A program made the position numbers and the translations under genes. From contig CALJJZ010000035.1 of assembly GCA_937973635.1 (NCBI GenBank), positions 107,513 to 171,512 on the forward strand: a stretch of 64,000 bases of DNA, written 5' to 3'. The notes beneath the pieces were generated by a model, which was given only the letters and a program-made list of their open reading frames with translations, searched no databases and was not told where the DNA came from. The stretch's first letter is position 1; the number at the start of each line of letters is the position of its first letter. The stretch comes from an uncultured Bacillota bacterium (GTDB lineage: Bacteria; Bacillota; Dethiobacteria; DTU022; UBA8154). Below are positions 18,201-26,976 of the stretch, piece after piece.

Positions 18201-18736
18201 CCCGGTTCGCGGATATAATAGGGGGTGTTATCCCAGCGCCCGTGCAGCATGCTGTTATGCCTGGGGTTAAGGACCCTGCCGTCGGGGTTGCCGTTATAGA
18301 AGCGGTCTACAAAAATCTGGTAAAGGACGCCGTCCCTGAACCAGGGGGGGGCGGCTTCGGCCCCCGGCTGATAGACAGTGAGCTGGTAAGAGGGGGGCTC
18401 CGTCTCCCGGAGCAGGCCCAGCCCGCCGCCCGCATCGCTGCGGCCGTAATAATACTCTCCCCTCTGTGTCTGAAGGATAAAATAATACCAGAGCAGGCCA
18501 GGCTGCTGCGGGGTGGTAAAAACAACCCTGTAAGCCCCCTCCTTACCTGCCCGGTGCATCTCCATGATCTCTTCCTTTTCTTCCTTTTCTTTCCAGAGGC
18601 GCAAAAAAACCTGCCGCACCCCGGCAGCAGTCCCGGCTTTCAGGGCCAGGGTCACGGCGGTACCGCAGGGAACAGCCCCAAAGGGCCGACGGCAGAAAGG
18701 ATCATGGGAATTGTGCAGGATACCGAGCTCCGTCAT
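15257..18736 (-). CDS. Fused GH13 alpha-amylase/debranching enzyme and 4-alpha-glucanotransferase (MalQ, GH77)
   Basis: A 1159-residue fusion. The N-terminal part has a starch-binding-like beta domain (to about 130), then a GH13 catalytic domain: DGVLYQIFVDRFYNG, DGVFSHTGS, GWRLDVADE (nucleophile Asp), LLGEVWED (acid/base Glu) and MTGSHD. From about residue 645 a complete MalQ domain follows: HPTSLPSPGGIGDLG, SYWQILPLNP, VRIDHFLG (nucleophile Asp), IAEDLG (Glu) and YTGTHDNNT (Asp). All catalytic residues are present in both halves. A Glu/Lys-rich insert (EEKQEGEPAEAEKEK) lies in the MalQ part. Such fusions are annotated in other Clostridia as bifunctional debranching protein/glucanotransferase. 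In the pathway it trims limit dextrin left by GlgP, and its products feed the glucokinase next door. Confidence 0.93.
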   Translation of the reverse strand: MTELGILHNSHDPFCRRPFGAVPCGTAVTLALKAGTAAGVRQVFLRLWKEKEEKEEIMEMHRAGKEGAYRVVFTTPQQPGLLWYYFILQTQRGEYYYGRSDAGGGLGLLRETEPPSYQLTVYQPGAEAAPPWFRDGVLYQIFVDRFYNGNPDGRVLNPRHNSMLHGRWDNTPYYIREPGTNRVARWDFFGGNLAGVRDKLPYLKHLGVRALYLNPIFASPSNHKYDTADYHTIDPMFGDNDCFKELCAEAARMGISIILDGVFSHTGSDSIYFNKEGNYNTLGAWQSTASPYYAWYRFRRHPDDYECWWGIDTLPNVNEMEPSYRKFIISGENSVLRHWHRMGIKGWRLDVADELPGPFLQELRRTLKELDPGAVLLGEVWEDASNKISYGERRDYLLGLELDSVTNYPLRRLMLDFILGRAEAEKVQQEIMNLYENYPLQHFYSAVNMTGSHDCARLLTELRAGLPADLPQEKEEALKLARLKLFVLWQMTFPGVPCIYYGDETGVMEGGEDPENRSSYPWGLENEEVRRYFQTMIALRNHYDVLRSGSWKNVYAAGGAYAYVREIKGGVDVFGQEKMDNMAIVLLNREPEREAAFDLDLSPWCGGVLVDPLDHYRELALEDGRLRLTLGPLEGRLLLRDRWGANRLARRESGILLHPTSLPSPGGIGDLGAEAYAFIDFLKESRQSYWQILPLNPPAYGNSPYQCFSAFAGNPLLIDLRRLMEEGLLHQEELKDVPRHSEGFVDFAAVQEGKEKLLRRAFSRFNGGDDAAYLAFCAAHARWLDDFALFMALKKHFGGRPWNRWEREAAFRQAEALERFRALLAAEIAYQKFLQYLFFRQWLELKDYAHKQGVRIIGDLPLFVAHDSSDVWSRPHLFALNEEGDPLFMAGVPPDYFSETGQLWGNPHYRWDKMEEEGFRWWKERLQVLLELVDFVRIDHFLGLERYWEIPAGEKTAEKGRWVKGPGEKFFKSLREELGELPLIAEDLGLVTPEVQALKLRLGIPGMQVMQFMLEPRLDAVLELPLFERETVLYTGTHDNNTLLGWYLAGGREIPPAEEAAQREEKQEGEPAEAEKEKICRYFIDAAMASDAALVILPLQDVLSLDSSARMNTPGMVEGNWGWRLKGGELTPAVARELRALSEKYHRNKERTENLTTKA

Positions 18737-18767
18737 TAGGACACCACACTGCCTGGGACTTTGTTTA

Positions 18768-18799
18768 GTTTAAAGTACAGTTTAAAGCGCTGTTTAAAT
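18768..18799. repeat. Three 12-base-phased GTTTAAA repeats before the GH13-MalQ gene
   Basis: GTTTAAAG, GTTTAAAG and GTTTAAAT start at 18768, 18780 and 18792, exactly 12 bases apart, in the short gap between glgP and the GH13-MalQ start. They could be an operator or part of an RNA structure; nothing shows which. Confidence 0.4.
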
Positions 18800-18820
18800 A
18801 CAAGGCTAAGATTAAAGCAA

Positions 18821-21295
18821 TCATCCGGCCACTTCCCGGTATAAAGTCAGCGGGGGGAAGGGGTGTTCGCGCAGGACTACGGGGTTGGTTTTCCAGATCT
18901 CCCGGGCATACTCGGAGATGGTGCGGTCGCTGGAAAATTTGCCGGAGTGGGCGATATTGACAATACACATCTTTAACCAGCTGTCACGGTTACGGTAGGC
19001 CTGCTCGATCTCCTCCTGCGTCCCCACATAAGAAGGGAAATCCTTGAGCACAAAAAATTCATCATTATGATAAAGGAGTGACTTGTAGATGGTATTGAAT
19101 TCCTGGGTCCCGCCGGGGAGAAACCCGTCGATCATCTGCCCCAGGACCCTTTTAATCCTGGGTTCGCTGTTATATTGCTCCAGGGCATTGTAGCCCCCGT
19201 AGCTGTAATACCCCAGCACTTCGCTGGGCGTCAGGCCAAAGATAAACATATTATCCCTGCCCACTTCCTCCAGGATCTCAATATTGGCGCCATCCAGGGT
19301 CCCGATGGTCACAGCCCCGTTCATCATAAACTTCATATTTCCCGTACCCGAGGCCTCTTTGCTCGCCGTGGATATCTGCTCGCTCACATCAGCGGCGGGG
19401 ATGATCTTCTCCGCCAGGGAGACACGGTAATTCTCCAGGAAAGCCACCTTGATCCTGTCCTTAACCAGGGGGTCGGCATTAATGCGGGCAGCCACGGTGG
19501 AGATCAGCTTAATCGTCCGTTTGGCCAGGTGGTACCCGGGCGCCGCTTTGCCGCTCAGGATAAAGGTGCGGGGGTAAATATCCAGGTCGGGGTTGTCACG
19601 GAGACGGTTATAGAGGTCCATAATATGCAGGACGTTGAGGATCTGGCGCTTATAAGCGTGGATACGCTTGACCTGAACCTGGAAAATGGACGACACGTCC
19701 ACCTCAAGCTGACAGCTTTCCCGGATGAGCCGGGCCAGTTTTTGTTTATTCTCCAGCTTTATGCGGCCGATCTCTTCCCGGAAAGCGGCATCGTCAGCAT
19801 ACTTTTCCAGGTTGACCAGCTGCCAGGGTTCACGGATCCAGTCCGGGCCGATGGTTTCGCTGATCAGCTCTGCTAGGGCGGGATTGGCGCGCAAAAGCCA
19901 GCGCCGGTGCGTTATACCGTTGGTCTTGTTGTTGAACTTATGGGGAAAGGCCTCGTAAAAATTCTTCATTTCCCGCTGCTTGAGGATCTCTGTATGCACC
20001 TTTGCCACGCCGTTGACGCTGTAGCTCCCCGCGATGGCCAGGTGGGACATCTTGACGCGGCCGTGGGCGATAATGGCCATACTGGCAATGCGGTCCCACT
20101 GTCCCGGGTACTTTTGCCACAGCTCCTGGCAGAAACGCTCGTTCAACTCCTCGATAATCATATAGATCCGCGGCAGCAGTTCGCGCATCATCTCCACAGG
20201 CCAGGTTTCCAGCGCTTCCACCATGGTGGTATGGTTGGTATAGGAGATGGTCTGGCTGGTAAGCTCAAAGGCCTCGTCCCAGCCCAGCCCCTCCTCGTCC
20301 ATGAGCAGACGCATCAGTTCGGCCACGGCCAGCGCCGGATGGGTATCGTTGATATGCACAGCCACCCTGCGGGAAAGCTCGCTGATGGGCCGCCCCTTTT
20401 TCTTCAGGCGGCGGATAATGCTCTGCAACCCGGCGGAGACAAAGAAATACTCCTGCTTGAGGCGCAAGAGCCGTCCCTCTTGGTGCGTATCGTCGGGATA
20501 GAGGAACTGGGAGATAGACTCGATGGCGTATTTGTATTCCAACACGCTCTGCTGGTTAGTATAGCCCAGATTTAAGGGGTTAAAGCAATCGGGGGTCTGC
20601 TCCGCACTCCAGAGGCGCAGGGTGTTAATCGTATTATTGCGGTAGCCGGTGATGGGAATATCGTAGGGGACTGCTAGCACAGCCTCGTAGTCTTCATGGT
20701 GAAAGAGCAGCCTTGTCCCCGCGTCCTCTACCCTCACCCGGCCGCCAAAACGCACCTCCACAGCCTTTTCAGACTTGCGGATTTCCCAGACATTCCCCTC
20801 TTTAAGCCAGTACTCGGGGAGCTCCACCTGGTAACCGTCCACCACTTTCTGTTCAAAAAGGCCGTATTTGTAACGGATGCCGCAGCCATGGCCGGGCAGA
20901 GAAAGGGAGGCCATGGAATCTAGAAAACAAGCGGCCAGGCGGCCCAGGCCCCCGTTGCCCAGCCCCGCATCCGGTTCCTGGGCCTCCAGGTCCGCCAGGT
21001 CAATGCCCAGCTCTTTTAACCCTGCTGCGCAGACTTCCTGCAGCCCCAGGTTCAAAAGGTTGTTCCCCAGCAGGCGTCCCAGCAAAAATTCCATGGAAAA
21101 ATAGTAAACTTCCCGCTCCTCCATCTCTCTGTAGTGCCTGTTTGTCTCGATCCAGTTTTTGGTGAGATGTTCCCGGACCATCGTCCCCAAGGTCAGATAC
21201 TTCTCCATATCCGTTGCTTCTTCCAGGCTAACGCCGTGCATAATTTGAATTTTTTCCACAAAGGCCTCTTTAAAGCTCTCTTTACTCCTAAACAA
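18821..21295 (-). CDS. glgP: Glycogen/alpha-glucan phosphorylase
   Basis: An 824-residue GT35 phosphorylase that releases glucose-1-phosphate from glucan chain ends using phosphate and pyridoxal phosphate. Visible: YFSMEFLLGRLLGNNLLNLG, GNGGLGRLAACFLDS, LPEYWLKEGN, NDTHPALAVAELMRLL, NGITHRRWL, VKRIHAYKRQ and the PLP-lysine motif EASGTGNMKFMMNGA followed by GTLDGANIEI. Length is normal. The start is TTG at 21295, supported by GGAGGGG five bases upstream. It follows glgA by 18 bases and is part of the leftward glycogen cluster. Confidence 0.97.
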   Translation of the reverse strand: MFRSKESFKEAFVEKIQIMHGVSLEEATDMEKYLTLGTMVREHLTKNWIETNRHYREMEEREVYYFSMEFLLGRLLGNNLLNLGLQEVCAAGLKELGIDLADLEAQEPDAGLGNGGLGRLAACFLDSMASLSLPGHGCGIRYKYGLFEQKVVDGYQVELPEYWLKEGNVWEIRKSEKAVEVRFGGRVRVEDAGTRLLFHHEDYEAVLAVPYDIPITGYRNNTINTLRLWSAEQTPDCFNPLNLGYTNQQSVLEYKYAIESISQFLYPDDTHQEGRLLRLKQEYFFVSAGLQSIIRRLKKKGRPISELSRRVAVHINDTHPALAVAELMRLLMDEEGLGWDEAFELTSQTISYTNHTTMVEALETWPVEMMRELLPRIYMIIEELNERFCQELWQKYPGQWDRIASMAIIAHGRVKMSHLAIAGSYSVNGVAKVHTEILKQREMKNFYEAFPHKFNNKTNGITHRRWLLRANPALAELISETIGPDWIREPWQLVNLEKYADDAAFREEIGRIKLENKQKLARLIRESCQLEVDVSSIFQVQVKRIHAYKRQILNVLHIMDLYNRLRDNPDLDIYPRTFILSGKAAPGYHLAKRTIKLISTVAARINADPLVKDRIKVAFLENYRVSLAEKIIPAADVSEQISTASKEASGTGNMKFMMNGAVTIGTLDGANIEILEEVGRDNMFIFGLTPSEVLGYYSYGGYNALEQYNSEPRIKRVLGQMIDGFLPGGTQEFNTIYKSLLYHNDEFFVLKDFPSYVGTQEEIEQAYRNRDSWLKMCIVNIAHSGKFSSDRTISEYAREIWKTNPVVLREHPFPPLTLYREVAG

Positions 21296-21313
21296 TTACC
21301 CCTCCACCCCCTG

Positions 21314-22738
21314 TTATCCTACCAGTTGCCGGTAAAGATCCAGATATTGCTGTGCCGAAGCCTCCCAGCCGTGGTCCTCCTGCATGGCACCACAAACCAG
21401 CGTTTTCCAGGCATCATGGTTCCGGTAGACAGCCAGGGCCCTTTTTACCGTATTTATCATATCATAAGTAGCATAATGCTTAAAGGTGAATCCATTTCCC
21501 GTCCCCGCCGCCTCGTCGTAGTTACGGATCGTATCCTTAAGCCCGCCCGTCTCCCGCACCACCGGTATAGCGCCATAGCGCAGGGCAATAAGCTGGCCGG
21601 TGCCGCAGGGTTCAAAGAGGGAAGGCATCAGGAAGAAATCGGCTCCGGCATAAATCTTGCGCGCCAGGGACTCGTCAAAAAAGATATTGACAGAAAGCTG
21701 TCCGGGGAAGCGCCCGGCCTGCTCTGCAAGAAAGCGGGTATATCTCTCTTCCCCTGTTCCCAGGAAAACCAGCTGTATGCCTGTGCCCAGGAGCTCAGCC
21801 AGCCCTTCCACAATTAAATCCACCCCCTTTTGCTCTACCATGCGGTTGATAAAGGCGCACAAGGGGACCTCCCCGTCCTTTTTCAGGCCCAGCTGTTCTT
21901 GCAGCAACAGCTTGTTCTGCTGCTTTTTGGAGAGGGAGCTACGGTAATTGACAAAAATATCCGGGTCCGTGGCCGGATTGTAGGCAGTACGGTCAATGCC
22001 GTTGACAATACCGCGCAGTTGCGCGCTGCGCTGCTGCAATATCCCCTCCATGCCGTACCCGTAGCCGGGCTGCTGAATCTCCTGCGCATAGCTGGGAGAA
22101 ACGGTCGTAAGGTAATCGGAAAAAACCAGTCCCCCTTTGAGGAAGCTAACCTGGCCGTAAAACTCCAGGGCCGACACGGTAAAGTAGCTTTCGTCCAGCT
22201 CCAGCAGGTCTTCAAGGATTTCCCGGGGGAAATTCCCCTGGTAGAGGATATTGTGGATGGAGAAAACGGTCTTAATCTTCCGGCACAGAGGGTCAGCGGC
22301 GTAGTGTGAACGGAGAAAAACGCTGACAGGGCCGGTATGCCAGTCATGGCAATGCAGAATATCGGGTATAAAGTCCAGGCTGGAAAGGGACTGAAGCACG
22401 GCCCGGCAGAAAAAGGCAAAGCGCTCCGCATCGTCATAAAAACCATAAAGGCCGCTGCGGTGAAAATAATAGGGGTTCTCGATAAAATAAAAGGGCACCG
22501 CCCGGTAATCCAGGCGCTTCAGTTCACAGTACTGGTAACGCCAGCTCAGCGTAACCATTACTTTTTGCAGGCGGGACATATTGGCATAAGCATGGGGATC
22601 CTGCCCGTAACAGGGCATAATTACCCGGGCGTCCACGCCCAGCCGGCGCAACGCAGCCGGCAGGGAACCCACTACATCGGCAAGTCCTCCCGTCTTGGCA
22701 AAGGGAAAAGCCTCCGCGGCCACAAACAACACTTTCAT
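21314..22738 (-). CDS. glgA: Glycogen synthase (ADP-glucose, GT5)
   Basis: A 474-residue GT5 enzyme that extends alpha-1,4-glucan from ADP-glucose. The N-terminal KTGGLADVVGSLP motif (residues about 15-27, the Lys binding ADP-glucose), HCHDWHTG, VSPSYAQEI, GIDRTAYNP and the C-terminal LMPSLFEPCGTGQLIALRYG with VRETGGLKDT are all present. Length is normal for bacterial GlgA. It lies between glgD and glgP on the same strand. Confidence 0.97.
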   Translation of the reverse strand: MKVLFVAAEAFPFAKTGGLADVVGSLPAALRRLGVDARVIMPCYGQDPHAYANMSRLQKVMVTLSWRYQYCELKRLDYRAVPFYFIENPYYFHRSGLYGFYDDAERFAFFCRAVLQSLSSLDFIPDILHCHDWHTGPVSVFLRSHYAADPLCRKIKTVFSIHNILYQGNFPREILEDLLELDESYFTVSALEFYGQVSFLKGGLVFSDYLTTVSPSYAQEIQQPGYGYGMEGILQQRSAQLRGIVNGIDRTAYNPATDPDIFVNYRSSLSKKQQNKLLLQEQLGLKKDGEVPLCAFINRMVEQKGVDLIVEGLAELLGTGIQLVFLGTGEERYTRFLAEQAGRFPGQLSVNIFFDESLARKIYAGADFFLMPSLFEPCGTGQLIALRYGAIPVVRETGGLKDTIRNYDEAAGTGNGFTFKHYATYDMINTVKRALAVYRNHDAWKTLVCGAMQEDHGWEASAQQYLDLYRQLVG

Positions 22739-22821
22739 TGTTGATCAGCCTCCCCCATTTTAAAAGCACGCTTAGCGCATACCGGCGCGCCTTCCAATTA
22801 AGATCCGGGATCAACCAGGGC

Positions 22822-23937
22822 CTAAATAATTTTCCTCTTCTCTGCCACCAGGGGCAGCTCCGCCGTCCCGCTGACCGTTTGGCCCGGCGACACGCACACG
22901 TCTTTGTCCAGAATTACCCGGTTAAGCACGGCGCCGGTGCCAATTTCACATTTTTGCATGACAATACTGTCCTTGATATACGCTCCGGGCTGGACTTTAA
23001 CTCCCCGGAATAAAATGCTATTTTCCACAGTGCCGCCAACTATGCAGCCGTTGGCCAAAAGAGAGTTTGTAACGGAGGAGCCTTTCAGGTAACGGGTGGG
23101 CGGTTCGTCTTTGATTTTCGTATGGATAAGCCCGGGGAAAAAAAATAGCTCCTCCCAAATTTCCCGCTGCAGCAGCTCCATACTGTGGCGGTAATAAAGT
23201 TCTATGGTATCGATCACGGCAGTGTACCTTTCCAGCAAATAGGCGTAAACTTTAAATCTCCGCAGGTTCGGCATAATAACTCCTGTGAGCAGGTCTGTGC
23301 CTCCATTATGTAAGTTCTTTTCCGCCAGTTCCAGGAGCAGGTTTTTGGAAAGGATATAGATCTCCAAGAGTATGCTGCTATTCTCCGGCTGTTTTTCTTT
23401 CTCCGTAATGGCCAGGACCCTACCCCTTTCGTCCAACTCCAGGCAAAGCCGCGGCATCCCCCCGGCGGCGGCAACCCTTTCGCTGTAAAAAACCGTTATC
23501 TCCGCTCCCTTTTCCTGATGATAACGTACCGCCTCTTTAAAAGCGATATTACAGACGATATTGGCAGCGGCCACCACAACGGTTTTCTGGCTGCTCCGGT
23601 CAAAGTAGTCCCTGTGGGCAAAAAAACTGTTCAGGTCAAAATCAGGCAGGGAAGGGGCGTCCAGGGTATGGGGCGGCAGGATAATCAGGCCGTCCTGTTT
23701 GCGGCTCAGATCCCAGCTCCGGCCCGAGCCCAGGTGATCCATAAGGGAACGATATTTCTCCCGGGTAAAGACAGCCACATTTTGCATCCCTGAGTTGGCC
23801 ATACTGGAAAGGACAAAATCCACGAGCCGGTACTTACTGCCAAAAGGGACGGAAGCAATACAGCGGGGGCCGGTAAGCGCCCCCAGGAGGTCGCCGCTTT
23901 TACTGCTGACATTGATTACGCCCATAACATCTTTCAT
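22822..23937 (-). CDS. glgD: Glucose-1-phosphate adenylyltransferase subunit GlgD
   Basis: A 371-residue GlgC paralogue. It has the nucleotidyltransferase fold start but a degenerate first motif (ALTGPRCIASVPFGSKYRLVDF instead of the GGxGxRL...P loop), the Firmicute GlgD pattern. In Firmicutes GlgD is itself poorly active or inactive and enhances GlgC in a GlgCD complex. A left-handed beta-helix (hexapeptide) domain fills the C-terminus (GCIVGGTVENSILFRGV, CEIGTGAVLNRVILDKDV). It lies directly downstream of glgC. Confidence 0.95.
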   Translation of the reverse strand: MKDVMGVINVSSKSGDLLGALTGPRCIASVPFGSKYRLVDFVLSSMANSGMQNVAVFTREKYRSLMDHLGSGRSWDLSRKQDGLIILPPHTLDAPSLPDFDLNSFFAHRDYFDRSSQKTVVVAAANIVCNIAFKEAVRYHQEKGAEITVFYSERVAAAGGMPRLCLELDERGRVLAITEKEKQPENSSILLEIYILSKNLLLELAEKNLHNGGTDLLTGVIMPNLRRFKVYAYLLERYTAVIDTIELYYRHSMELLQREIWEELFFFPGLIHTKIKDEPPTRYLKGSSVTNSLLANGCIVGGTVENSILFRGVKVQPGAYIKDSIVMQKCEIGTGAVLNRVILDKDVCVSPGQTVSGTAELPLVAEKRKII

Positions 23938-24004
23938 TACTCTTCCCCTTTCCCGGCAGGAATATGGCAGAGACAGCTTCCTAAATAGCGCTGCTGTCAG
24001 ATCT

Positions 24005-25171
24005 TCAACTGTTGATAAAGGTGTTCTCCTGAATAATCATGTTTTCTTCTACCAGGATAATTTGTGGCGCAGCCCCAGTCCTGTCGTCGTAGATGCGGCA
24101 GCCGTCTTTAATCACCGTGTTCTCATCGATAATCGCCCTTTTAACCTGCACATTACGGCCAATGCGCACGTACGGCATGATTACCGCGTCCTCAATCAAC
24201 GATCCTTCCCCCACGCGCACGCCGGTAAAGAGGACGGAATGGCGCACCGTCCCTGCGACGGTGCAGCCCTCGCTAACCAGCGATTGTTCCACACTGGCCG
24301 TAGCGGTAAGGAGCTGGGGCGGCTGACTGGGGTTAACGGTATAAATACGCCAGCTATGGTCGTCCAGCTTGAGGGCAGGTTCTGGCTCCAGCAGGTCCAT
24401 ATTGGCCTCCCAGAGAGACTCTACCGTTCCCACGTCTTTCCAGTAACCATAAAAGCGGTAGGCATACATCCGACAGCCTTCATGCAGCATTAAAGGGATC
24501 ACATCGCCGCCAAAATCGTTCCGGGAAAGGGGGTTTTTATCGTCTTTTTTAAGATATTTTCCCAGGATCCTGCGGTTGAAGAGGTAGACCCCCATGGAAG
24601 CCAAGTTGCTGAGGGGCTGCTTCGGCTTTTCGGCAAACTGGATGATCCGGCCGTCTCCATCCGTGTTCAAGACGCCAAAACGGCTTGCTTCCTTCCAGGG
24701 GACCTCGATTACGGCGATGGTCACATCGGCTTCTTTTTCTTTGTGGTATTTAAGCATCAGGGAATAATCCATTTTATAAATATGGTCCCCGGAGAGGATG
24801 AGGACATAACGGGGCCTGTGCTGTTCAATAAAATAAAGGTTTTGAAAAACGGCGTTGGCCGTACCGCGGTACCATTTTCCTCCTTTCTCCTGGACAAAAG
24901 GCGGCAAGATGGTTAGACCCCCTTCCTTGCGGTCAAGGTCCCAAGGGATGCCTATGCCCAGGTGCGAATTGAGAATCAGGGGCTTATACTGGGTCAGTAC
25001 GCCTACGGTATAGATCCCCGAGTTGGTGCAGTTGCTCAGCGTAAAATCAATAATGCGGTACTTGCCGCCAAAAGGCACCGCCGGCTTCGCCAGCTCCTTG
25101 GTCAGAAAGCCCAGCCTGCGCCCTTCCCCGCCGGCCAGCAGCATGGCCACACATTCCTTTTCTTTAACCAC
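24005..25171 (-). CDS. glgC: Glucose-1-phosphate adenylyltransferase GlgC
   Basis: A 388-residue catalytic ADP-glucose pyrophosphorylase, the committed step to glycogen. Visible: [26 protein letters not shown] (nucleotide loop, given here only as its family position, residues 10-35), [22 protein letters not shown] (metal Asp) and [12 protein letters not shown], then hexapeptide repeats at the C-terminus. Length is normal. It precedes glgD and follows an aldehyde oxidoreductase gene by 32 bases, so the whole set is likely one transcript. Confidence 0.97.
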   Translation of the reverse strand: MVKEKECVAMLLAGGEGRRLGFLTKELAKPAVPFGGKYRIIDFTLSNCTNSGIYTVGVLTQYKPLILNSHLGIGIPWDLDRKEGGLTILPPFVQEKGGKWYRGTANAVFQNLYFIEQHRPRYVLILSGDHIYKMDYSLMLKYHKEKEADVTIAVIEVPWKEASRFGVLNTDGDGRIIQFAEKPKQPLSNLASMGVYLFNRRILGKYLKKDDKNPLSRNDFGGDVIPLMLHEGCRMYAYRFYGYWKDVGTVESLWEANMDLLEPEPALKLDDHSWRIYTVNPSQPPQLLTATASVEQSLVSEGCTVAGTVRHSVLFTGVRVGEGSLIEDAVIMPYVRIGRNVQVKRAIIDENTVIKDGCRIYDDRTGAAPQIILVEENMIIQENTFINS

Positions 25172-25203
25172 CCTGGCAGCCCCCCTTGTATATATACTCT
25201 AAA

Positions 25204-26946
25204 TTAATATCCGGCAATCTTTTCCGCATAAGCGCTGCGCAGTTTTTCCATAAAAGCTGTGTCCATCGGACCCTGGAGTGTCTTCACCTCCTGAAAACGC
25301 AAAGGGATAGAGATGCGAGAGGGGTCATAGCCGCTTTCTTTTTTGATCTGCCAGCGTTCCCGCTGTAAAAGAGAGAAGCGCCCTTCCAGATCTTGGGCCA
25401 ACCCGGCAAAACCGGCGGCGCTGAGGGCTGTGGCCACCGTCTCCTCATCATAGATGTTGCGGGCAAAAAGGCAGGCAACCAGGCAGGTAAGCATAAGCCT
25501 CTGCCTCTCTTCCTTTTCCAGATAGACCAGGGCCTGGGCCAGCTCCGGCTTTTTTTGCTGATCCAGCTGGTAGCCGGCACTGTCGAGGTGGGAATAACGA
25601 AAGCCCAGGGCCTGGGAAACAAAAAATACGGGGCCGGTGGCATAGCCGGCCATCTCCTGGCCCAGCACACAGGCAAATTCAGCGCCGCCGTAGCGGGCTG
25701 CGGCTGCTGCCGTCCCTTCACCCAGCAGGCGGTAAAATTCATTGGGCCGGGTGGCAATGGCAGCGATGGCCCGGCGGTAGAGCTCCACCTCCCCGAAAGC
25801 CAGGGGCACAAGGGTTTCGGCCTCCCCCACAAGGCCGGCGGCACGGGCTTCTGTGGCCCAGGCCAGGGCCACGCCGCAGCTGATCACGTCCAAGCCCCAT
25901 TTTTCCGCTTCGTCCAAAAGCAACATCACCGCTTCTCCCGGCGCCAGGCCCAGCATGCTGCCCATGGCAAAAATCGGTTCGTGGTCATAGGAGACCTGCT
26001 TGTAGTAATATTCATGCTCGGGGCCAAATTTCTCCCGCAGCAGGCCGATATGGATGCAGCCTACGGGGCAGCCGCTGCAGGCGATCTGACGCAGCAGCAG
26101 CTTCTCGGCAAAGTATTCCCCGCTAATCTGCTCGGCCCCCTCAAAGGTCGTAGCGCTGAGGTTGCGGGTGGGCAGGGAATGCAGGCCGTTTAGGACCAGG
26201 ACATTTACAGGCGTCCCCAGGTCATGGTACTTGGCCATGGCGCCGGAGCCAGTAATCCGCTGGTAGATCTGGCGGTAAACCTGTCGGTATTCCTTTCCGT
26301 CCCCGGGCAGAGGAAAAGAGCGGCTGCCGCTTACCATCACCGCCTTCAGTTTTTTACTGCCCATGACCGCCCCGGCGCCCAGGCGCCCGAAATGGCGGAA
26401 AGTATCTACATTAATACAGGCGTATTTTACCAGGTTTTCCCCGGCGGGGCCGATGCGCAGGATACTGCGTTGCCCGCGGCCCTGCGGTTCGCTTGTGCGG
26501 ATCGTGCGGGCCGTTATGCCTGCGTCCATGCCCCACAGGTGGCCCGCCTCCTTGCAGGCAAAATGGTTGTCCCCCAGCACCAGGTAAACGGGCCGGGGCG
26601 ACTGCCCCCGGATGATAAGGGCATCAAGGCCGGAGAAGCGCAGGGCCAGGGCCAGGCGCCCGCCGGCATGGGTCTCCACATAATCGCCGCTGTAGGGAGA
26701 TTTAAAGCCCAGCACCACCTTGCTCATGAGGGGGTAGTAACCTGTAAGGGGGCCTATGGCAAAAATAAGGGGCTGCCCGGGGGCAAAGGCATCTTCGCCA
26801 GGTTGGCCATATTCACGGTAAAGGGCGGCGGCCAGGCTGCTGCCCCCCATCTTTTCCCTCAGGTCCTCCCTCTTTTGCAGGCGGCAGGCACCCCGTTCCA
26901 GATCGACGATCATAATTGTCAGAGGCGGATGATGATTATTTTCCAT
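25204..26946 (-). CDS. Aldehyde:ferredoxin oxidoreductase family protein (tungsto-/molybdopterin)
   Basis: A 580-residue member of the AOR family, which carries a tungsten bis-pterin and a 4Fe-4S cluster and oxidises aldehydes (or, in the GAPOR branch, glyceraldehyde-3-phosphate) with ferredoxin. Family features: IGPLTGYYPLMSKVVLGFKSP at 65-90, GRLGAGAVMGSKKLKAVMV near 190-205, cluster ligands CSGCPVGC near 290 and a late Cys in LTCLVACLFARNIY, plus SYDHEPIFAMGSMLGL. It is slightly shorter than the classic 605-620 residues. The next gene upstream encodes a four-cluster ferredoxin, probably its electron partner. The substrate is not predictable; position between glgB and glgC suggests a sugar-metabolism or redox role, as inference only. 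Confidence 0.93.
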   Translation of the reverse strand: MENNHHPPLTIMIVDLERGACRLQKREDLREKMGGSSLAAALYREYGQPGEDAFAPGQPLIFAIGPLTGYYPLMSKVVLGFKSPYSGDYVETHAGGRLALALRFSGLDALIIRGQSPRPVYLVLGDNHFACKEAGHLWGMDAGITARTIRTSEPQGRGQRSILRIGPAGENLVKYACINVDTFRHFGRLGAGAVMGSKKLKAVMVSGSRSFPLPGDGKEYRQVYRQIYQRITGSGAMAKYHDLGTPVNVLVLNGLHSLPTRNLSATTFEGAEQISGEYFAEKLLLRQIACSGCPVGCIHIGLLREKFGPEHEYYYKQVSYDHEPIFAMGSMLGLAPGEAVMLLLDEAEKWGLDVISCGVALAWATEARAAGLVGEAETLVPLAFGEVELYRRAIAAIATRPNEFYRLLGEGTAAAAARYGGAEFACVLGQEMAGYATGPVFFVSQALGFRYSHLDSAGYQLDQQKKPELAQALVYLEKEERQRLMLTCLVACLFARNIYDEETVATALSAAGFAGLAQDLEGRFSLLQRERWQIKKESGYDPSRISIPLRFQEVKTLQGPMDTAFMEKLRSAYAEKIAGY

Positions 26947-26976
26947 CGCTTTTTCTCCTGTCTCCCCTATTCAGCT

